NCBI GenBank assembly: GCA_035512695.1
Contig: DATKDL010000027.1
Span: 1-64,000, forward strand
DNA: 64,000 nt
Direction of reading: 5' to 3'
Origin: DATDOR01 sp035512695
GTDB taxonomy: Bacteria > Chloroflexota > Anaerolineae > Anaerolineales > JABWBV01
The position numbers were made by a program, and so were the translations under genes. A model generated the notes under the pieces. It was not told the DNA's origin and ran no database searches. It was given only the letters and a program-made list of their open reading frames with translations. Shown piece after piece: positions 25,610 to 33,867 of the stretch. Position 1 is the stretch's first letter. Each line of letters begins with the position of its first letter.

Positions 25610-27013
25610 ATGAAAAAGAAACTGATTTTACTGGTTGCAGCGTTGGTTCTCGCCCTGCTTGTCCCGGCTGCTGTGATGGCGCAGAGCCCCGGTGGGCTGG
25701 CCTACACCAGCGGCGTGCAGGTGGTAAACCTCGACTCGACCACCGCCAGCATCGGGCTGACCTATTACAACCAGGACGGCTCGGTTGCCACCACGTTCCC
25801 CGACACGATTGCCGGAAATGGGTCCAAGACCTATTTCCCGATCCAGGCCGACGTTGGATTCAACGGATCGCTGGTCATCTCCAGTAACAAGCCGATCACG
25901 GCGATCGCCAACACGGTCACGACCGACTTCAAATACGGCGCGGCCACCACGAGCTTCAGCGCCGGTGCAACCACGGTCAACCTGCCGCTGATCATGTGCA
26001 ACAACAGCGGTTTCAACACCTGGTTCAACGTCCAGAACACGCATCCGACCGAGAACGCCAATATCACGATCAACTACGCGCCTGGCGTATCCGGCGTGGG
26101 CGGCAGTGAAAATGCCTCCATCCCCCCGGGCGCGGCCAAGACCTTTAATCAGGCCACCGGCAGCAGCACGAAGAACTGCTCGACCCTCGGCCCGACTTTC
26201 ATCGGCTCGGCGAGCGTCACAAGCAACCATCCGGTAGTGGCGACGGTCATGCAGTTGAATACAACTTCGTTTGCGACCCTGCTGGGCTACAACGGCTTCA
26301 TTTCCGCTGGTTCCACCTCCGTCGTCGTCCCCCTTGTGATGGCGCAGAACAGCGGTTTCTTCAGTGGGATCCAGATCCAGAATGTGGATGGCAGCTCCAC
26401 TGATGTCACAATCGTCTACGCGCCGAACCAGGTCGCCAACGGCTTCCAGCCGGCCAATGAAACGTGCAACGGATTGGGCGCGGGCGATTCCTGCACGCTC
26501 ATCCAGGCCGGCGGCCAGTGGACCCAGACGTATATCGGTTCGGCCACTATCACGGGTTCTCAGAATCTCGTGGCTACGGTCAACCAGATCTCGCTTGGCA
26601 ACCCGAACGCCGGACCATACGGGACCAGCTATGAAGGCTTCAATCCTGCAACGGCAACCTCGAATATCGCCACCCCGCTGATCATGTCCAACAACAGCGG
26701 CTACTTCACCGGGATCCAGGTGATGAACGTGGGCGGCGGCGCTTGCGCCAGCGTCACGATCGACTACGGTCCGAACAGCGGCGGCCCATTCAACCCGGTC
26801 AACGAGGTCTTCTCGTTGGGTGCCGGCGAATCGCACTCCGTTCTGCAGACCGGATCTCCCCCAGGCAATGGCGGAGCCAACACCTGGGGCGCCAACAAGT
26901 ACATCGGTTCTGCCCAGATCTCGGCCCCCGGCTGCTCGATCGTTGCCACGGTGAACGAGTTGGCGATCAAGAAGGGCGACAACTTCTTCACCTACATCGG
27001 GTACAACCACTAA
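25610..27013 (+). CDS. Arginine-free secreted repeat protein (S-layer-like)
   Basis: A 467-residue exported protein with a clean signal peptide ending VMAQSP. The mature part is four related beta-rich repeats of about 105-115 residues. Each has a PL(I/V)M-NNSGF block, a VQN or IQN strand, TI-YAPN, then YIGSA-IT and VATVNQ. It is rich in Asn, Ser, Thr, Gly and Ala, with few Lys and no Arg at all, unusual in a GC-rich genome. Low-charge, N/T/S-rich repeat proteins are often surface-layer or fibre subunits. The ribosome site GGAGG is strong, suggesting high expression. No known catalytic motif. It follows the glycosyltransferase genes after a 118-base gap. Confidence 0.85.
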   Translation: MKKKLILLVAALVLALLVPAAVMAQSPGGLAYTSGVQVVNLDSTTASIGLTYYNQDGSVATTFPDTIAGNGSKTYFPIQADVGFNGSLVISSNKPITAIANTVTTDFKYGAATTSFSAGATTVNLPLIMCNNSGFNTWFNVQNTHPTENANITINYAPGVSGVGGSENASIPPGAAKTFNQATGSSTKNCSTLGPTFIGSASVTSNHPVVATVMQLNTTSFATLLGYNGFISAGSTSVVVPLVMAQNSGFFSGIQIQNVDGSSTDVTIVYAPNQVANGFQPANETCNGLGAGDSCTLIQAGGQWTQTYIGSATITGSQNLVATVNQISLGNPNAGPYGTSYEGFNPATATSNIATPLIMSNNSGYFTGIQVMNVGGGACASVTIDYGPNSGGPFNPVNEVFSLGAGESHSVLQTGSPPGNGGANTWGANKYIGSAQISAPGCSIVATVNELAIKKGDNFFTYIGYNH

Positions 27014-27064
27014 CCCGAGCAGGTTTACCGCTCACCAAACACCTTTCCGACCGTTACGGGAAAG

Positions 27065-27103
27065 GGCGGGGGCGCCCCGGGAGAATACCCGGGGCCCTCC
27101 CGC
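27065..27103 (+). terminator. GC-rich hairpin after the repeat protein
   Basis: GCCCCGGG pairs with CCCGGGGC around a short AT-rich loop, extended by GCGGG/CCCGC. It lies 50 bases after the stop of the repeat protein but has no T-run, so it may protect the mRNA end or act with the next hairpin. Confidence 0.5.
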
Positions 27104-27156
27104 TCAAATCACCCCGCTCAAAGGCTTCGGATCGGTTCAAAGTCAATTGTCCATGA

Positions 27157-27194
27157 AAAGAACTCTAGTCCGGAGTCTCCGACTAGAGTTCTTT
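27157..27194. terminator. Bidirectional terminator
   Basis: AAAGAACTCTAGTC pairs with GACTAGAGTTCTTT; the 10-base interior can pair further with one bulge. It stands only 19 bases before the GTG of the next gene, which has its own GGAGG site. Confidence 0.8.
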
Positions 27195-27212
27195 CGTTGA
27201 ACAGGAGGTTGC

Positions 27213-27812
27213 GTGGCATCTAGAATTCAATCCAAGATCATCGGCCTTGCATCGATCTGCCTGGCGCTTTTTTTGTCCGGTTGCAATGGGGCCGCTACCG
27301 CTGAACTGACGACGACCCCCACGCCGGGCGAGGTGTCCAACGGATATCCCGAACCCGGTATCACTGAATTCGTTCCCCCCTATCCGGCCGATTATTCGGA
27401 GGAGGAAGTGTTCCAGGCGAACCTGACCCCGGTCGCCCCCACGCCGGCGGTCTCCGAATCGTTTGGGGGGCTCTCCGTTCTCCTGACCTACGCAAATACA
27501 GAGGAAAGACCGGTCCTGGGACAGCTGATTTACGCGGTCGAAATGAAACCGGTTCCCAACATCGAGGGCGGTTTCATCCCCGTCCTGGATGAAACGGTCG
27601 CTCCGTCCGGGTTTACGGACAGCATGGGGCAGCTGCATATCGGATCAATCCCGGTCGGCCAGTACGCGCTTGCGCTCATGTCCCCGCTCGGTCCGATTTT
27701 GCTGGAAGATGAAGCCTCCGGCGAAGCGGTCGTTCTGGATATCACCGCAAACGAAGTGACCGATCTGGGGACCATCGCCGTGCGCCTGGATCCGGCCCCG
27801 CTCGAACCATGA
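27213..27812 (+). CDS. Lipoprotein with carboxypeptidase-regulatory-like domain
   Basis: A 199-residue lipoprotein: basic start, hydrophobic core and lipobox LSGC at about 23-26, then a Thr/Pro-rich linker (TTTPTPGEV). The rest is one beta-sandwich with SGFTDSMGQLHIGSIPVGQYAL, the pattern of transthyretin-like/carboxypeptidase-regulatory domains, as in surface proteins that display Ig-like folds. No enzyme motif. GTG start with AGGAGG eight bases upstream. It follows a strong terminator, so it has its own promoter or relies on read-through. The gene converges with the flippase-like gene with a 20-base gap and no separate terminator. Confidence 0.8.
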   Translation: MASRIQSKIIGLASICLALFLSGCNGAATAELTTTPTPGEVSNGYPEPGITEFVPPYPADYSEEEVFQANLTPVAPTPAVSESFGGLSVLLTYANTEERPVLGQLIYAVEMKPVPNIEGGFIPVLDETVAPSGFTDSMGQLHIGSIPVGQYALALMSPLGPILLEDEASGEAVVLDITANEVTDLGTIAVRLDPAPLEP

Positions 27813-27832
27813 TCCCGGAACGGAAAGGCCGT

Positions 27833-28810
27833 CTAACGCTCCTCATTCGCCTGGGACCCGGGGTCGCCGATCCGATCCGGATCTCGAATAAAAACGTAGA
27901 AGACCGCCGCCAGGATAAAATCGTAGATCGTTGTCAGCAGGCGCGTCATAATTGCGACGATCCCCGCCAGCGGCAGGGGCATAATCCCGGACAGCAGCAG
28001 CGATAATGAGATTTCCGCCACACCGAAAGTCGTTGGAAGAAAGATCGTCAGCGAGCCGAGTGCCCCGGCGAGCCCCCAGCTGCCCAGCACATACGGGAAG
28101 GCTTCCCGATCCAGGTCGACAAATATGCCGATCACGGAAAATACGAGGATCCCGCCTGCGATCCAGGTTGCCAGGTACGCCCCAATAACACCCAGCAGGA
28201 CGTGCCATTTTATCGGGCCGGTCAGCTCTACCCCACGCCGGATCGAGAGCCATTTGATCGTCCTGGGGGATAAAGATACGAACAGGATCCCAAGCCCAAT
28301 CCCGATCAGACCCAATACGAGCACATCGGACACGCCTCGCTGCGGCAGGAGGACGAGCCCCAGGATCAGGCCCGTGATCACGATGACGGTCAGTTCCAAT
28401 CCGCTGGCGAATGCCGTGAAGCTGCCCGGGACGTCGAGTTTTCGATACAGCACCAATCGCCCCCCGACGTACCACAGGCTGCCCGGTAGGCGTCGGGCCA
28501 CCAATGTAAGCGCGTAGATCCTGTTGTGGGCCGATCGCCGGATCCCGGGGGCCAGCGCGCCCATAATCAGCGACCAGCCGAACATCGCGGTGACAATCGA
28601 CAACCCGTATCCGACGGCGGTCCCGATCATGCTCCACGGATTGGGATCGGCCAGGTATCTCCGTATCTGGCCCCAATTTTCGAAAAGGATCCAGCCGAAG
28701 AAAATGGCCGTCAGGAGCCACATTGCGATGACGATCGGCCGCGAATTGACCCGCGTAAGCTGATCCAGCCGATTGACCAGTTTTGAGAAGAACTTGTTGA
28801 GCCTGTCCAT
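27833..28810 (-). CDS. UPF0104 / YbhN-type flippase-like membrane protein
   Basis: A 325-residue polytopic protein with about eight membrane helices, of the lysylphosphatidylglycerol-synthetase transmembrane (UPF0104, AglD/YbhN) family. Family marks are VARRLPGSLWYVGGRLVLYRKL near 100-120, with the conserved P-G-W-Y-GR, and the GSLTIFLPTTFGVAEISLS block near 250. Members are linked to lipid or glycolipid transfer across the membrane. It is the last gene of a minus-strand operon after the SGNH hydrolase (27-base gap), which supports a role in moving a modified envelope lipid or glycan. Biochemical role is inferred. Confidence 0.8.
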   Translation of the reverse strand: MDRLNKFFSKLVNRLDQLTRVNSRPIVIAMWLLTAIFFGWILFENWGQIRRYLADPNPWSMIGTAVGYGLSIVTAMFGWSLIMGALAPGIRRSAHNRIYALTLVARRLPGSLWYVGGRLVLYRKLDVPGSFTAFASGLELTVIVITGLILGLVLLPQRGVSDVLVLGLIGIGLGILFVSLSPRTIKWLSIRRGVELTGPIKWHVLLGVIGAYLATWIAGGILVFSVIGIFVDLDREAFPYVLGSWGLAGALGSLTIFLPTTFGVAEISLSLLLSGIMPLPLAGIVAIMTRLLTTIYDFILAAVFYVFIRDPDRIGDPGSQANEER

Positions 28811-28837
28811 ACTCGGCCTTCGCTGCCCGTTCGCCGG

Positions 28838-29980
28838 TCAGCGCAACAGACTTTCGGCAATCGCTGCTGCGACCAGCCGGTTGGCATCCCCCGTTAAATG
28901 AAATGCGTCTATCCACACCAATCCATCGACGTGGTCAAATATCGGCGACAGGCTCGTAAAATGGGCCTGGTCCGCTTGCGTCCGCTCGATATATTCATAA
29001 ACGGCAGACATGAGATCGACGAGGACCGGGTCCAATCCTGTCGAAAACGCTTCTTCCTCCTCGGTCAGCGGTTTATCGCCAACGGTCAGCACGGGTTGCA
29101 GGAAAAACTGATAATCAAAACCATAGCGTTCCGCCATGTGAGAAACCAATGCGATGTTGAAGAGATAAACCTCACCGACTTCAACGGCAAACCGGGGGTC
29201 GGTTATGATCTCAGCCAGGACCGGATCGGAGGATCTGCGGCTGGTGAGGATATGGATCAATTCATAGCTGTTGGATGACTCGAGTACTGTCCGGACGAGG
29301 TGGTCGCTGTTGTTGAGCAGCGCTCGAATCCGATCCTCATTGTGATGTCCTCCTGGCCGGCCGTTCTGGTAACCGGCAATCACGTCGTTGACACCATCCA
29401 GAAAGATCACGAGATCCGGCAGGTTGCCCTTTTGCAGTTCGAGCAGCAGCTGGAGCGCGCCCTGGGTCGATACGAATGCCGGTTCTGCATAATTGACGAT
29501 GCAGATGGTCCGGCCGGTTGATCCGGCAAGCTCTGTCTGCAGCAGGGACGGTATCGATAACCAATCCGGCGATCCAAATCCCCACATCGTCGACCCACCG
29601 AACGCGAAAACCTTGTAGGCACCCGGAGTGCAGTCGGATCCGGTGGTGGTTCGAATACCCTGTTCGTTCACATTGATCGTTTCCCCTTCAAACGGCACTC
29701 TCCGCCATATGACGAAGGGATGGTAGCGGACCGGGTCGGCCTCAAATATTTGGCTGCTCTCTTCCCATAAATCATCCGACCAGGGCTGGGAATCGTAATA
29801 CGAGACGGACCGCCAGCGACGGATTCCGGCGTTCACCCGAATCTCCAACGCGAGCCCTGCGAATACCTCGAAAATCAACAGCGATAACAGGAGCGATGTG
29901 ACCAGGACACTGAGCCGCCTGTACATCCCCCGTGGATCGATGATCTTTTTCCGCAACGGTCTTGCGCGTTCCTCTTCCAA
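28838..29980 (-). CDS. Membrane-anchored SGNH/GDSL hydrolase
   Basis: A 380-residue protein with an N-terminal basic segment and one membrane helix (VLVTSLLLSLLIFEVFAGLAL, about 26-46), placing the catalytic part outside. The SGNH motifs are present: FAFGGSTMWGFG (Ser nucleophile, about 126-137), the block II region VNYAEPAF, the block III LDGVNDVIAGYQ (Asn), and IDAFHLTGDAN near the end (Asp-x-x-His). Such enzymes remove or move acyl groups on polysaccharides or peptidoglycan. It sits 13 bases after the methyltransferase in the same operon. Confidence 0.85.
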   Translation of the reverse strand: MEEERARPLRKKIIDPRGMYRRLSVLVTSLLLSLLIFEVFAGLALEIRVNAGIRRWRSVSYYDSQPWSDDLWEESSQIFEADPVRYHPFVIWRRVPFEGETINVNEQGIRTTTGSDCTPGAYKVFAFGGSTMWGFGSPDWLSIPSLLQTELAGSTGRTICIVNYAEPAFVSTQGALQLLLELQKGNLPDLVIFLDGVNDVIAGYQNGRPGGHHNEDRIRALLNNSDHLVRTVLESSNSYELIHILTSRRSSDPVLAEIITDPRFAVEVGEVYLFNIALVSHMAERYGFDYQFFLQPVLTVGDKPLTEEEEAFSTGLDPVLVDLMSAVYEYIERTQADQAHFTSLSPIFDHVDGLVWIDAFHLTGDANRLVAAAIAESLLR

Positions 29981-29993
29981 AAACGCACCTCCA

Positions 29994-30929
29994 TCAAAAG
30001 CTGACCTGCTTTCTGCAGCGAACGGTCACTTGTGGTCCGCGAAGCCCCAATCCGGTCAGGAAAAAGAGCGGTGCGGTCAGAATGCGGGCCGCCGGAGACA
30101 ACAACCATTTGACGACCCGTGCCTGCTGCCCGGAGTCGAAATTCCGAGCCGTTAGCCAGAACCTGACGCTGAGTACGAACGTCGGATATCCGCCGATATT
30201 GGATCTCATTTTGATATCCTCGAAGCCGGCCTGGCAAAGCATATTTCTCAGGCTGCGGAGGTCGAAGACGAACATGTGCCGCGGTGCATCCAGACCGGCC
30301 CAATATGCTCCAAAGATCCGGGCGTCCCAACTGTCATGGTTCGGGACGCGCAGCACGAGGACCCCGCCGGGTTTCAGGATCCGGAGGATTTCACGCAAGG
30401 TTGCGGCCGGATCGTGCAGATGCTCCAGAACATCCCAGAGCGTGACCGCGTCAAATTCGCCGTCCTGGAAACTTGCCTCCTCCAGGGTGCCGGTGAAAAC
30501 ATCAAGACCCTGCTCGCGGGCGATCGCTGCTGCATGGTCGCTGATCTCCACCCCGCGCAGTTCCCATCCGGGATAGGCCCGCATCCCGAGCAGGAAAGCG
30601 CCGGTTGAGCAGCCGACATCGAGGATCCGGCCGCGCCCCTGGTAACTCAGCACGGCCTGGGCGCGTTTGCGCGTTCCATACCGCAAAACGCGGCGCATCA
30701 GTCGGCCTGCCCTGCGGGCGCCGGGGTCCGGTGCGTACGAATCATACTCTGGTGGGTAATGCTCGCCCATCTGGTCGATCGAAGGCCGCGGATTCTGGTA
30801 AATCAGTCCGCAATTCTGACAACGGACCAGCGTGGTAACGACCTGTTTCCGATCAAGCAGGAGATCCGGCAGCGACTGGATGACCTTTGAATCGGCATTC
30901 CCGCAGTGATTGCAGTTCACGAACTCCAT
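29994..30929 (-). CDS. SAM-dependent methyltransferase with zinc ribbon
   Basis: A 311-residue class I methyltransferase. The N-terminus has a four-Cys zinc ribbon (CNHCG about 6-10, CQNCGLIYQNPRP about 37-49), as in methyltransferases acting on nucleotide- or lipid-linked sugars. SAM-binding motif I is ILDVGCSTGAFL near 102; the post-motif DAVTLWDVLEHLHDP and ILKPGGVLVLRVPN follow. A hydrophobic tail (LTAPLFFLTGLGL) may contact the membrane. The ATG at 30929 starts the family-like MEFVNCNHCG; 46 further upstream codons would lie inside the regulator gene and are rejected. It begins five bases after the regulator's stop. Confidence 0.88.
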   Translation of the reverse strand: MEFVNCNHCGNADSKVIQSLPDLLLDRKQVVTTLVRCQNCGLIYQNPRPSIDQMGEHYPPEYDSYAPDPGARRAGRLMRRVLRYGTRKRAQAVLSYQGRGRILDVGCSTGAFLLGMRAYPGWELRGVEISDHAAAIAREQGLDVFTGTLEEASFQDGEFDAVTLWDVLEHLHDPAATLREILRILKPGGVLVLRVPNHDSWDARIFGAYWAGLDAPRHMFVFDLRSLRNMLCQAGFEDIKMRSNIGGYPTFVLSVRFWLTARNFDSGQQARVVKWLLSPAARILTAPLFFLTGLGLRGPQVTVRCRKQVSF

Positions 30930-30934
30930 GGGTT

Positions 30935-32317
30935 TCAGCGGATTAAAGGGATGACGACGATAAACAGGACCTGGTACGAAAGGCTGCGGTCGGTCGGGAC
31001 GTCGTCGAGTTCTCCCCCGAGCACGAAGATATCGGTGCCCAGCGCGATCGTCGCGGCGTGCGCCCACTCCCCGGCCAGCGGATTGGAAACCACCTGCCAG
31101 AGATCGGTCTGCGGAGTGTAATCCATTTGCGTGAAATGCCTTCCCTCGCCGCCTGCGCCGCCGATCAAATAAATTTTGTCCGCTATGTTGACGAGACCCA
31201 TCCCATAGCGTCCTTCCGGCATGGGGGCCGCGGGGCGCCAGGGGAAATTGGTTGCGGCTCCACCTTCAAGTGCGGGAGAATAGATCCAGGTCGAGCTGGC
31301 GGGGTTCTCGCCGTCAAAGCCTCCAATCACGTAAACCGAGTTGCCGATCGCTGCGGCGCCGGCAAAACTCAGGGCGGCCGGCATCGGGGTCAGTTCGGTC
31401 CAGCCAACGCCATCGGGGTCGAAAGAGAAGACCCGGTCCGAAAACCGGGTCCCGTCATGGCCCCCGAAAAGGTAAAGCTTTCCCTCAAAGGCCGTCAACG
31501 CGTACGCGCCGACAGGCGCCGGCAGATCCGGTCCGGAGGACCAGGCGTCGAGACGCGGGTCGTAGATTTCCAGCGCAGCGCTCATACCGTCCGAGGCCAG
31601 CCGGCCGCCTGGAACGTAGACCAGGCCCCCCAAAACTGCGGCCTGGACCTCGGCGACCGGGGTCGGTTTTGGAGCCAGGGCCGTCCATGCGCCGGTCTCC
31701 GGGTCGAGCCGGGCCACTTCGGGAGAGGGTACGCCACCGACCAAACCGCCGATCACGTAGACGGCGTTTTCAAATGCGACACCCGCTGCCCGCGTGCGCG
31801 CCGCCGGCAGGTTCGGCCGGTCACGCCACTGGCTTTCAATGGCAAAGGCATCGGCCGGGGGTGTCGCTTCGGCCGCAGGGGCCGGGTTGAAGAGACGGTA
31901 CGCGATCACGACCAACAGCGTGACAGCGACCAGGACGCCGGCGAGGATCCAGGTCTGCGCCGGCAGGGCGCCTGTCGCTGCGGCGGCCGGTTCTCCGGTC
32001 CCGGTTTGCCCGGCGCCGTCCGCGCTGCCGGTTAAGACGGGATCCTCGATCACGGCGATCGGATCCGGCCCCGCCTCCACGGTGGGTGAACCGGCCGGCT
32101 CGCCGTCGGTGGGTGCGATCAGCCCCGCCCGTAATGCGACCATGCTGGCCTCGGTGCGCGAATTGACATCGAGCTTCCCGAAGATGTTCCGGACGTGAAC
32201 CTTGACCGTATTCGTACTGATGTGCAGGACGCGGGCGATTTCTTTGTTGCTTCTCCCCGTGGCGAGCAGTTCGAGGATCTCGGTCTCACGATCGCTGAGA
32301 GATTGCAGATCGGTCAT
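30935..32317 (-). CDS. Membrane-tethered LuxR regulator with external Kelch propeller
   Basis: A 460-residue one-component regulator. Residues 4-68 form a LuxR/GerE DNA-binding domain (LSDRETEILELLATGRSNKE and TNTVKVHVRNIFGKL). A Pro/Gly/Ala-rich linker (about 70-122) leads to one membrane helix (ILAGVLVAVTLLVVIAYRLF, about 128-147). The rest is a beta-propeller of five or six Kelch repeats (VYVIGG, VYVPGG, LYLFGG, VYVIGG, IYLIGG, IFVLGG), predicted outside. The topology resembles ToxR/CadC, with a propeller as the sensor. It leads an operon of methyltransferase, SGNH hydrolase and flippase. A TATAAT nine bases before the ATG suggests a near-leaderless mRNA. Confidence 0.9.
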   Translation of the reverse strand: MTDLQSLSDRETEILELLATGRSNKEIARVLHISTNTVKVHVRNIFGKLDVNSRTEASMVALRAGLIAPTDGEPAGSPTVEAGPDPIAVIEDPVLTGSADGAGQTGTGEPAAAATGALPAQTWILAGVLVAVTLLVVIAYRLFNPAPAAEATPPADAFAIESQWRDRPNLPAARTRAAGVAFENAVYVIGGLVGGVPSPEVARLDPETGAWTALAPKPTPVAEVQAAVLGGLVYVPGGRLASDGMSAALEIYDPRLDAWSSGPDLPAPVGAYALTAFEGKLYLFGGHDGTRFSDRVFSFDPDGVGWTELTPMPAALSFAGAAAIGNSVYVIGGFDGENPASSTWIYSPALEGGAATNFPWRPAAPMPEGRYGMGLVNIADKIYLIGGAGGEGRHFTQMDYTPQTDLWQVVSNPLAGEWAHAATIALGTDIFVLGGELDDVPTDRSLSYQVLFIVVIPLIR

Positions 32318-32325
32318 GAGGGCGG

Positions 32326-32331
32326 AATTAT
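32326..32331 (-). promoter_or_regulatory. Candidate -10 (TATAAT) for the LuxR-Kelch operon
   Basis: Reading leftward, TATAAT is followed by nine bases and the ATG at 32317; no Shine-Dalgarno site occurs between them. Confidence 0.5.
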
Positions 32332-32379
32332 ATCACCGGGCAGGGTTGGGTTCGGGTCTGCCGCCGGGAGCGGATGTGC

Positions 32380-32385
32380 TAGAAT
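32380..32385 (+). promoter_or_regulatory. Candidate -10 (TAGAAT) for proline dehydrogenase
   Basis: TAGAAT ends ten bases before the ATG at 32396, giving a leader of only a few bases. The diverging LuxR-Kelch promoter lies about 50 bases away. Confidence 0.45.
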
Positions 32386-32395
32386 TTGACCGGTC

Positions 32396-33358
32396 ATGCT
32401 GCGCGCGCTGCTGCTCTACTTTTCACGGGCCTCCTGGGCTCGCCGGGTGGTCACCCGCTGGTCGGTGGCCTGGCGTGTTGCAGGCCGGTTCATCGCCGGG
32501 GAGACGTTGGACGAGGCGGTCGCCCTCGTCAAGCAGCTGAATGCCGATGGTTATTACGTCACGCTGGACCATCTCGGGGAGAACACGACCAACGAAGCCG
32601 AAGCGATTCGAGCTGCCGCAGACGCCGTCGAAATCCTGGAAAGGATCCGGACCGACGGCCTGCGGTCGGGTCTGTCCATCAAGCTGACTCAGATCGGCCT
32701 GGCGATCGACTCCGGCCTGTGCGAGCGCAACCTCGAGCAGGTGCTGGCAGGTGCGCATGCGCACGGGATTTTCGTCCGCATCGATATGGAGGACTCCCCC
32801 CACGTCGAAGCGACGCTGGCGCTGCTGGGGAGGATGCTGGTGCGCTTCGGGGTCGAGACGGTCGGTGTGGCGCTGCAGTCCTATCTCTACCGGGCTCGGG
32901 AGGATGCCGTCGCACTCGGGGCCGGTGCGGTCCGGATCCGGCTGGTCAAAGGCGCCTACCAGGAGCCGGAGACGGTCGCATTCCCGGACAAGGCGGATGT
33001 GGACGCCGAGTTCGACCGCATCACCGACATCCTGATCGAGGCGACCTGTCGGGCCGGGATGCCGGTTGGGCGGAGGGACGGGCGCTGTCCCCCGATCCTG
33101 GCGATCGCCTCGCACGATGACCTCCGGGTGGATTACGCACGGGAAGCCGCTGAGGCCGCCGGGGTGCCCCGGCAGGCGGTCGAGTTCCAGATGCTGAACG
33201 GTATCCGGCGCGATCTGCAGAAAGAACTGCTGGAGGCCGGCTACCCGGTGCGCATATACGTCCCATTCGGCCGTGAGTGGTATCCGTACATGGTCCGCCG
33301 GCTGGCCGAGCGGCCAGCCAACCTGTTGTTTTTCTTATCGAACCTGGTACGGAGGTGA
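32396..33358 (+). CDS. Proline dehydrogenase
   Basis: A 320-residue FAD-dependent proline dehydrogenase oxidising proline to pyrroline-5-carboxylate. It is the short monofunctional form with the PutA-type TIM barrel. Family marks are YVTLDHLGENTTNEAEA, LSIKLTQIGLAID, IFVRIDMEDSPHVEATL, VRIRLVKGAYQEPETVAFPDK (about 180-200), IASHDDLRV, and VEFQMLNGIRRDLQ with VRIYVPFGREWYPYMVRRLAERP at the end, including the substrate-binding paired Arg. No pyrroline-5-carboxylate dehydrogenase gene is visible nearby. The following DinB and UbiA-like genes are close and in the same direction. Confidence 0.93.
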   Translation: MLRALLLYFSRASWARRVVTRWSVAWRVAGRFIAGETLDEAVALVKQLNADGYYVTLDHLGENTTNEAEAIRAAADAVEILERIRTDGLRSGLSIKLTQIGLAIDSGLCERNLEQVLAGAHAHGIFVRIDMEDSPHVEATLALLGRMLVRFGVETVGVALQSYLYRAREDAVALGAGAVRIRLVKGAYQEPETVAFPDKADVDAEFDRITDILIEATCRAGMPVGRRDGRCPPILAIASHDDLRVDYAREAAEAAGVPRQAVEFQMLNGIRRDLQKELLEAGYPVRIYVPFGREWYPYMVRRLAERPANLLFFLSNLVRR

Positions 33359-33381
33359 CCGTCACCTGGATTGAGGAAAAA

Positions 33382-33864
33382 ATGCCGCTGACGCCAGAGA
33401 AACTATGCCTGCGCCTCGCCGAAGAAGGAGAGAGCACGCTCGCCTTCTTTACCGGATTGCCGGAAGACGTCCTGGACACCCGAATTTACACCGACGGCGA
33501 TCACTGGTCGATCACGCAGATTATTCGCCACCTCGTCCAGGCCGAAAAGGCCATCCAGCGGCTGATGGCGTCGATCCTGGCCGGATCACCGGGCGCCCCC
33601 GAGGATTTCGATCTCGACGGCTACAACGAACGCAAGGTGCGCGAGATCGAGGTGATGACGACCCCCGGCTTGCTGGCCGAGTTCTCGGCGACCCGCGCCC
33701 GCACGGTGGCCTGGGTCGCCGAACGGACGCCGGAGGACCTGGCACGGACGGGGCGCCATCCCTTCCTGGGCGTCGCCCCGATCGAGGAAATGGTCAAGCT
33801 GCTCTACCGGCACACCCAGCTGCACCGGCGTGATATCCGCCGGACCCTGGACGACATGGATTGA
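33382..33864 (+). CDS. DinB-family protein
   Basis: A 160-residue four-helix-bundle protein of the DinB/YfiT superfamily, whose members bind a metal through three His residues and often act as thiol-dependent transferases. Candidate ligands are the His in IIRHLVQAEKA (about 50) and the pair in RHTQLHRRDI near the end. The start MPLTPEKL is chosen because GAGG lies seven bases upstream; an earlier GTG overlapping the proline dehydrogenase stop is possible. It is 23 bases after that gene and three bases before the UbiA-like gene. The reaction is unknown. Confidence 0.75.
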   Translation: MPLTPEKLCLRLAEEGESTLAFFTGLPEDVLDTRIYTDGDHWSITQIIRHLVQAEKAIQRLMASILAGSPGAPEDFDLDGYNERKVREIEVMTTPGLLAEFSATRARTVAWVAERTPEDLARTGRHPFLGVAPIEEMVKLLYRHTQLHRRDIRRTLDDMD

Positions 33865-33867
33865 CCC

